Of a stretch of 59,070 nt of DNA, positions 34,753 through 43,000 are shown in pieces. Source of the DNA: Butyrivibrio sp. GTDB lineage: Bacteria > Bacillota > Clostridia > Lachnospirales > Lachnospiraceae. The stretch is from NCBI GenBank assembly GCA_015056585.1, contig SVFZ01000045.1, forward strand, positions 1-59,070, given 5' to 3'. A program made the translations under genes and the position numbers. Position 1 is the first letter of the stretch. Each line of letters begins with the position of its first letter. The notes beneath the pieces were generated by a model that ran no database searches, was not told the DNA's origin, and saw only the letters and a program-made list of their open reading frames with translations.

Positions 34753-36465
34753 TTACAGGCTCCTCTTTGCCATCATGCGCACCAGCTGGTTGAATTCATC
34801 CTTATACTCATCAGTGTCATTAAGGCTCTTATAGGTATCAAGAATATATTCAAAAGAAGCATCGCCCTTGTTCTCGCTGTCTGAAAGGATCATCGCAAAC
34901 TCAGCCACCATTCCGGCAAATTTCAAGTTGTCGGTGGCACTAAGCTGTATAGCCTTATCATTTACAACAATAGAAAACAGCTGCGACTTATCCTTTTGAG
35001 GTTCCTTATAGCGAACACTTACAGTGGCAAGTTCATCCGAATATTCCTTCTGCTCACTCTTCTTATTTTCCTGATATTTAAGACTTATTGTATCTGCACT
35101 TCCCTCGGGAATTATCTCATAAAGAGCTACTACGCTGTGCCCTGCGCCCATTTCTCCGCCATCCTTTGAATCATCAGCAAAATCTGCAGCATCCATCATG
35201 CGGTTTTCATAGCCAATAAGTCTGTATCCGTTTACTCTCTCAGGGTTAAATTCCACCTGAAACTTAACATCTTTTGCTACTGTAACCAGAGTTGATCCCA
35301 GCTCGTCCACAAGGACCTTTTTACCCTCGAACAAAGAATCAATATATGAATAGTTGCCGTTTCCGCAATCAGCAAGGGTCTGCATTTTGTCATCTTTCAG
35401 GTTCCCTGTTCCAAAGCCCAACACGGATAAAAAGATTCCGTCGTTCTTCTTTTCGCTAATGAATTTCTTAAGTCCGCTAAGGCTTGAAATACCTACGTTA
35501 TGGTCTCCGTCAGTTGCCATGATGACTCTGTTGTTTCCATTTTTGATATAGTTGTCGGCAGCGATCTTGTAAGCCATTTTCATTCCGGCTTCGCCATTGG
35601 TGCTTCCGCTTGCATACAAACTGTCGATGGCCTGCTTGATCTTTACTTTGTTTTTCATACTCTCGCCGGATAATACAACCTCTTCAGCTCCGGAATAAGT
35701 TACAATTGATATCACTCCGTCATCCGGAAGAGAGTCCACCAGCTCATTAAATGATTTCTGTAAAAGCGGCAGTTTATCATCTGAACTCATCGATCCCGAC
35801 ACGTCAATAAGAAAAACAAGGTTGCTTTTCGGTGCTTCTCTAAAATCCAGAGCCTGCGTCTTCATCCCGACGAACATAAGCTGGTGCGCCTCATTCCATG
35901 GGCATTTTGATACCTCTATGGTTGTTCCGAATTTTTCTCCTGCTTCCGGTTCATTTAAATTATAGGAAAAATAATTTATGAACTCCTCAGCTCTTACCGC
36001 ATCCGGATTTATCTGCGAAAGGCTGTAACCGTCTTCGATCATCCTGCGAATGTTTGAATAGGATGCCGTATCAACGTCAGCCGCAAACGTTGAAAGCGGA
36101 TTGTTTCTTGTTATATAGAAGCCGTTCTCCATAGGCTGTGTATAGGATTCATTGTTTTTAATTTCATAGTCGTAGTCCCAGCGCGGTGCTTCTTCTGAGT
36201 AAGTTGCCGTGCTGCCTGTAATGTAATTTGCTACGCTGTCAGCATTGTCGAAGCTGCCTTCTGTGGCTGTTGCAGCTTCTGATTCAGCGGCCTGATAATC
36301 ATAGGAACTTCCACTGTTATTATTCCATGATTCTTTCGATGATTCGGTTGTAGTTGTCGTCGTTGTAGTAGTTGTTGTTGTCGTTGTACCACCGCAGGCT
36401 GTAAGTGCTGTCGTTACAGCTATGCATCCTGCCAGATTTACCAATACCTTTTTGCTTTTAAACAT
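34753..36465 (-). CDS. von Willebrand factor A domain lipoprotein (YfbK-like)
   Basis: The protein is 570 residues with a lipoprotein signal ending LTACGG (Cys24). A run of 14 threonines and a Ser/Glu-rich linker follow. The N-terminal module has NPLSTFAADVDTASYSNIRRMI and VRAEEFINYFSYNL, typical of YfbK proteins. The VWA domain has the MIDAS motif LVFLIDVSGSMSS, and a C-terminal DUF3520-like region follows. VWA domains bind protein ligands through a metal site. The start at 36465 has GGAGGG 7 nt upstream; an in-frame ATG at 36480 overlaps that box. It lies between the sigma/anti-sigma pair and the giant surface protein. Confidence 0.9.
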   Translation of the reverse strand: MFKSKKVLVNLAGCIAVTTALTACGGTTTTTTTTTTTTTTESSKESWNNNSGSSYDYQAAESEAATATEGSFDNADSVANYITGSTATYSEEAPRWDYDYEIKNNESYTQPMENGFYITRNNPLSTFAADVDTASYSNIRRMIEDGYSLSQINPDAVRAEEFINYFSYNLNEPEAGEKFGTTIEVSKCPWNEAHQLMFVGMKTQALDFREAPKSNLVFLIDVSGSMSSDDKLPLLQKSFNELVDSLPDDGVISIVTYSGAEEVVLSGESMKNKVKIKQAIDSLYASGSTNGEAGMKMAYKIAADNYIKNGNNRVIMATDGDHNVGISSLSGLKKFISEKKNDGIFLSVLGFGTGNLKDDKMQTLADCGNGNYSYIDSLFEGKKVLVDELGSTLVTVAKDVKFQVEFNPERVNGYRLIGYENRMMDAADFADDSKDGGEMGAGHSVVALYEIIPEGSADTISLKYQENKKSEQKEYSDELATVSVRYKEPQKDKSQLFSIVVNDKAIQLSATDNLKFAGMVAEFAMILSDSENKGDASFEYILDTYKSLNDTDEYKDEFNQLVRMMAKRSL

Positions 36466-36566
36466 AATTTTTCCCTCCATTTTTTGAGGTCTTTTTCCGT
36501 CCTCTACTCTTAATACAAATGAAGGGATAAAAATGTTGCACCTTACAAAAAAATTTTTTAAAAAAA

Positions 36567-36592
36567 GACCGCCACCCTTTTAGGTGACGGCC
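36567..36592 (-). terminator. Terminator of the giant surface protein gene
   Basis: The stem GACCGCCACCC / AGGTGACGGCC, with one mismatch and a 4-nt loop, is followed by seven T on the minus strand, 55 bp past the stop. Confidence 0.9.
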
Positions 36593-36647
36593 TTTCAAAC
36601 TCACTTAATGAGTTTTCTTATGTTTTTACCTGATCTTTAGCTTTAAA

Positions 36648-37010
36648 TCAGTTTTCCTCTTTCTCCTCTTCTCTTTTGCCTGTGATAAGAAGGTAAGCTG
36701 CAACTGCTGCTGCGATGATGATTGCAAACAATCTTGCAGGTGCATTTGTATCATCAGCTGTTCTTCCTCTTCTGGCTCCGAGAACCTGTCCTTCAGGTAC
36801 TCTCTTTGCGCCAAGTACTGCACCTTCGAGATCTGTAGCTGCAACTGGTGTTGCTGCTGTAGGAGCTGCCTCATCAACTATAGTTGTTACGTCAGGAGTA
36901 GCTGTTGCAGCAGGTGCATCCGGTGTAGGAGGAGTAGGTGGTGTAGGTGGTGTTACCGGATCTTCTCCGCCGGTTGGTGTAGGTGTAGGTATTACTGTCG
37001 GAGGAGCTAT
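36648..37010 (-). other. C-terminal spacer and non-LPXTG anchor of the giant protein
   Basis: The Pro/Thr-rich spacer is followed by two near-copies of a VLGAxR motif (VLGAKR then VLGARR, nine residues apart). A hydrophobic segment (LFAIIIAAAVAAYLLI) and a charged tail (TGKREEEKEEN) complete the end. The order motif, helix, charge is that of a sorting signal, but the consensus LPXTG is absent. Confidence 0.7.
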
Positions 37011-40000
37011 TGTCAGAGTACCCATGATCTTATTGATATCATAGTTGCTAAGAAGTGTTCCCGGTCTTGCTACGATTTCAAATGTATTGTAGCTCCAGCC
37101 CTCTTCTGTCTGACTTCCTGTAATATCATAATCTACTGCATCACTTCCTACCCAGGATCCTGTTATTGTGATTGTCTCGTTGGTAAGTGCTGTTCCGTCA
37201 TAAGGTTTTGTAGCAGATCCACTTTCAACTGTAATAGGTCTCTGGTTGATGGTAAGGGTTCCTTCTCTGGTTACTACCATCTTGAACATTCCTGATACAT
37301 CTTTTCCTGTATCATCAGTAACTATCATCTTGCCGCCAATCCTTATCGGATATGTTCCGGCATTCTTCTCAGATACTGCTACTGACAATCCGCTTATCTT
37401 GAATACCTTGCCGTTTACAGTTATTTCTTTTGATCCATCAGAAGCATTAACTGTTAATACTCCAAGTACGTTACTTATACTATTAACTACATTGCTAAGT
37501 ACATCTGCTATTGTGACTTTACTTCCGCCACCGCCGAAGCTTATGCTGTAATCACTTACTCCATGCTCGTTTCCGTCATACATGAATGTTTCGTCTGCTG
37601 TAGAAACGTTCACTATGAACTTCTCGTCCTCGGAAAGAGGCTGGATCTCGATGTAACCGTCAGTTACCTTAAATGTTACATCGAAGTTTGCGTTGGTATT
37701 AGTAAAGTTATCTGCTGTAATTCCCATATTTGTTGTGCCTACAACAGTTCTTTCTGCCTTGTCATTTCCGTTAAACTTGATATAGGACTCTTTGTAAAGT
37801 GAATTAGGATTTCCATCTGCATCTTCTATTGCTGTGATCTTATGTCCTTCTACAGAATGTACTTTTCCATCGTACTTGTGACTGCCGGTCTTACCTTCTG
37901 CCTTAACTACGATCGGAAGCTTCTTAACTTCGAGAACTCCGTCCTTAACAACTATTGTTTCGAAGTTTCCTGTGACGTCATCCTCACCATTTTTAATCTT
38001 GTAGCTTGTAACTCTATTAGCTACTGTTCCGGCTTCTGTGATAGTTCCTTCAACAGTTGTCTCTACTGAAAGTCCTCCAGGAAGTCCATCCAGAATAATT
38101 CCGTTATTTGTAAGAGGTGTTCCGTCATAGAACTTAGAATCACTCTTTGCTGTGATGGTAACTGTATCTGAGTTCTTTGTAATCACCAATTTTCCAAGAT
38201 CCTCAGTCACATCATAGTTATTAGGATTTACTGTTCCCCAGTCGATATCGTAAGTATTCTGTGCCGGTCCGTTTACTGTGACATCTTTTACATGTCCGGT
38301 TGCCTTAACAGTTACCTTACCTGCTTCAGCATCAATGAGACCAGTTATAGTAGCCTGATCAACTGTCAGATCCTTGCCGTCATAAGCCTTTGTTCCGCTT
38401 CCGGTCCATATCGTTACCGGAAGTTTTGTAACTGTAAGATCACCTTTAACATACTCAACTTTTGTGAAGTTAGCAGTCTTATCAGCACCTCCGGGAGCAA
38501 AGATCTTATGGCTGATGATCTCATTCTTGCTTGTTCCTGCATCAGTCTGTGATCCGCTGATCTCTGCTGTAGCGTAATATCCATCCGGAAGACCGATTGC
38601 AGATACGCTTGTCTCTTTAAGTGCTTCTCCGTTATAAGCTCTTGTTGCTGTACCGGCTGTGAGTACTACATCCACATCAGATGCTGTTACTGTAAGCATT
38701 CCAAGACTTTCTGTAACTTCATAGTTATTTGGATCAGCGTGATCCCAATTTATGCTGTATGTATTTTTCTTAGATTCTACTTCAGTTACAGATCCTGTAG
38801 CGTGAATGTCTACGCTTTCACCTGCTACAAGTCCTTCAACCCATGCCACATCATGTGTAAGCGGTTGTCCGTCATACTTCTTTGTTGCAGGTTCGGTAAT
38901 TATTGTTGCTGCCTTACGTGTAACTGTAAGAGTTCCGGTATCTGTTCCAATATTTGAGAAGAACTCTGTTACGTTTTGCTCGCCCAAATAAATCTCAGCT
39001 TTTGTTACAGTGTTTGCGCTGCTTCCTACATCTGTCTGACTTCCTGATGCTTCTCCTTTTGGTGTGAAGATACTTGGAAGATTGGTTACGGTAATCGTCT
39101 TATCGCCACTGCCATTTGCTGTAAGCGGTGTTCCGTCGTATATCTTGGAATCACTAGGTGCCTTGAATGTGATTGTTCTTTGGCTCTTCTCGATCGTAAG
39201 TGTTCCTAAAGAATCCTTCACATTGTAGTTAGTCTTTGCTGCGCTTCCCCAGCTGATGTAATAAGGATTTTCAACTGTTCCAACATCTGTAATTGTTCCG
39301 TAAGCTGTTGCTGTTGCTGTTTCTCCGGTTAAAAGACCTGTGATTGTTGCTCCATGATTTTCAAGAGCAGTTCCATCATACTGCTTGGAATCTGTAGCGG
39401 TTTTTACCGTGATATTAACAGGCTTTATCTCAATGGCAACAGGTCCAAGTGAAATGGTGTTGTAGTTCTTGTTTACGATAAGAACTGTGATCTCATCAAT
39501 GCTCTGAATTACGTTTGTTGCCTTTGGCTTTGCAGAACCTGTTGTTCCGTTAAATGTGTAAGTAACAATATCATTCTCAATTGTTCCATCAAGTGTTACA
39601 GTATGCTCTTCGCCATCATAGTATCCTGAATATCCTGTAAGAGTAGGAGTTGACGGGCGATCAGCCTTCTTAATTACCAGCTTACCATTTGTTGTCTGAA
39701 CGATGATGTTATCGTAGTTAGGTGATGTTGCTGTAAAGTCTTCCGGAGCAAGAACCATTGGATAAGATCCTGCTTCTGTACCCTTAGCTACAGCTTTGCC
39801 ATCAGCTACTGTAAGTGTTATTGAAGGATCTATTGTTCCATCAACTGTATATCCTGTAACTGACTGCTCTTCTCCGTTGTATACCTTCTCATCACTGTTT
39901 CCGATCACCTTAATGATGTACTGGCTGGTAATCGGGTTGATCTTTATGAATCCGTCCTCTACACTAAATGTTACTGCAAAGTTAGAATCATTGTTTACAA

Positions 40001-43000
40001 ATGAGTCTGCACTGAGATTCATGTTCGTTGTTCCGACATTCTTTCTGATAGCTACTGCCTCAGTCTGTGCCGGCTTTGTAAACTTATCTGCTGTATAAAG
40101 TGTAGGGTCAATATTCTCAACCGTATATCCAACTGCCTTCTGATCACTTCCGTCGTATGTTGCTTCTTTCTGTGTTCCTTTAATGCTTACTGTTACAGGA
40201 AGCTTATTGATGATGAGCTTACCATCTGTTACATCAAAGGTTACATCGAAGTTACCGTTAGTATTGGTGAAATCTGCTACTGTAAGTCCCATCATGTAAG
40301 GAGAATCGCTGGCGTCAGTCGCAGCTACTTCCTTATCTGTAGGTCCTGTGAAGTCAGCTATTGTATAAAGTGTAGGGTCAATATTCTCAACCGTATATCC
40401 AACTGCCTTCTGCTCGTTTCCATCATAGGTAGTATCTACTACTGTACCCTTAATAGTTACGGTTACCGGCTTCTTTGTGATTGTCAGCATACCGTCTTCA
40501 ACTACTTCAAAGGTTACCTGGTAGTTCGGATCTGTATTACTAAAGTCAGAAGCCTTAAGGAGCATGTTGTAACTTCCAACTTTAGTTCCGGAAGCTACTG
40601 CCTGTCCGTTAAACGCGATCTTGGACTCATCGTATGCTGCAACTCCCTTAGGGGTTGTAATATCTACAGTGTATCCGGTTGTTGTCTGCTCGCTTCCGTT
40701 ATATGCCTTTGATTCCTTGTTACCCTTAATGCTTACCTTTACTTCTTTACTTCCAACGATCTCTACCCATCCATCGTTTACAACGAAGGTTACATCCACG
40801 TTCTTGGAATTATTATTAGTGAAATTTTCTTCGGTCATTCCCATGAACTTCTTGCCATCAGCTGTTGTTTTGGCTGTAGCACTTGCTGTTCCTGTGAATG
40901 TAAAATCATCTTCAGTGTAGAAGCTTCTTGCCTCTTCATTGATGCTTACGTCATAATCTTCTACTGTATGAGGAGCACCATCGTAATTGAAGGTTCCTGT
41001 GTGTCCTGTTATGGTAACAGTTGCTGAAGCCTTTGTTACAGTCAGCTGTCCCATATTCCAGGTTGCAATCCTGTAGTTATCTTCCTTGGCATTATCCCAG
41101 ATAATTGAGTGGTAAGTGTTCTCACTGCTTCCAACCTCAGTCTGAGAACCTGTCATATAGTCTATGCTTGCACTTTCTCCAGGTGCGAATCCGGTGATAT
41201 ACCATGCATCTTCTTCATCGTCAGCGCACTTAAGAGGCGTTCCGTCATAAACCTTTGTAAGATCCTTGGTTCCAAGAGTAAGTTCTCTATGTGTGATATT
41301 AACCTCTCCATCTGTTACTGAATATGTTACGTTGTAGCTTCCAACATATTCAGGAAGAGTTGAGAACATTCCTGTAAGAACCAGCTTATCATTTCCGACA
41401 TCAGTTCTTGATACGCTCTTAGCGCTTCCGTTAAACTTCACATACTCTTCAAGGAATGTCGGATCTGAACTTTCAAATGTATAACCTGCTGTATGAACCT
41501 GTCCGTCATATACTTTATCTACTACGTCTCCAATGATTGTAACAAGGACTGTCTTTCTTGTTACTGTCAGTGTTCCGGGCAGATATCTTATAGCGTAGTA
41601 GTCAGCTGATGCACCCTCAATAACAGCATCCTTAGGAGTTGTAGGACTGCTGCCGCCAAGTGTCTGGCTTCCTGTAAAGGAGATGCCTGTAAGAGCATGT
41701 CCGTTTAACAAACCTTCTACTGTTACATCGCCAACGCCTTCACTTACAAGAGCTGTTCCATCATAAGCTTTAGTCTTATTCTTAGCTGTAATTGTAAGGT
41801 TCTTCTGGAAGTATACATATCTTGTGATCGCGCCATCTCTGAAGCTGAAGGTTGTTCCAACTTCCCTTGTTCCATTGGTGGTCTTCTTATATGTATATCC
41901 GTTTATGGAAGTATTTATCTGATAAGAAGCTCCTGATTTTCCACTTACTGTTTCAGGATTCTTTCCGGGTATCTGATTGCCTCCCATGTCAACGTAATAG
42001 ATTGTTGCTGTTCCGCTTGCATAAGGGTTATATCTGAAGATGATCTCGTTTGTGCCGGAGGAAAGTGCATAATCAATTACATCAACTTCAGGATAGTAGT
42101 CATCACCGGCGTATTCAGGTGTATTTGCCAGCATGTATTCCTTATCAACCGGTGCTGCCTGCTCTGTAACGTTCACATAATTTCCGTTTACTGTTCTTTC
42201 CTTTGGAGCGTGAACGAATACTGTAGGGTTATCCTTTAATACATATTTAACTGTGTAGGATATACTTGATATCTTCTTTGTATATGTAAATACAATCTCA
42301 TTGCCCTCATAATTAAGGGTTATGGATTTCTCATTGGCATCAGGAAGTCTTCCGGTGATACCAATTGAACTTTCTGTTACAACATCGCCTTTTCTGAACA
42401 AAGGACTGATAACTGTCTTACTGTCAGCTATATCATCGCCGTTTTCATCAACGTACCTTACAACGTAGTTGATAATATTAGGATTCCACTTTGCATATAC
42501 TGTGACATCCTCTACCATCGGTCTTGCGAAGTCGTATACAGCTGTGTAACTCTTATCTGTATACCAGCCTGCAAATGTGTATCCCTGCCTTGCTGCAGGA
42601 GTCATCGATGTAGCAGATTCCATATACTGATATGTACCTGTTCCGAGCTCTGTATCATCATCATCCACGAAGGTGATGGTATACGAAGGAAGCTGCCAGT
42701 TTGCATACAATGCAAGACCTGTAGGCATCTTGTTGTTTCCCGCGTATGCTGAAGTGTGCTCTGAATCAGTGTACCATCCAAGCCATGTAGCTCCTTCAAC
42801 AGGAGGTGCAGGTTTGTTGTTATTCAGATATGAACTGATGTCTGCGTTATGTGCAACGTTGTAGTTTGCAATGCTTGTACCATCGAAGTTATAAAATGCA
42901 AGTGTATATGTCTTAGCGTTGTAGTAGAAATGTACAGTCAGTTCTTCTTCAGGTGTTCCATTTCCAAGTGTATAGTTCCTTGTTACTGTATGATAACCGG

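Noticed and set aside
37010..41800. CRISPR-like regular repeats
   Set aside because: The repeats are coding MBG domains of about 88 residues that have diverged. There are no short identical repeats with unique spacers.
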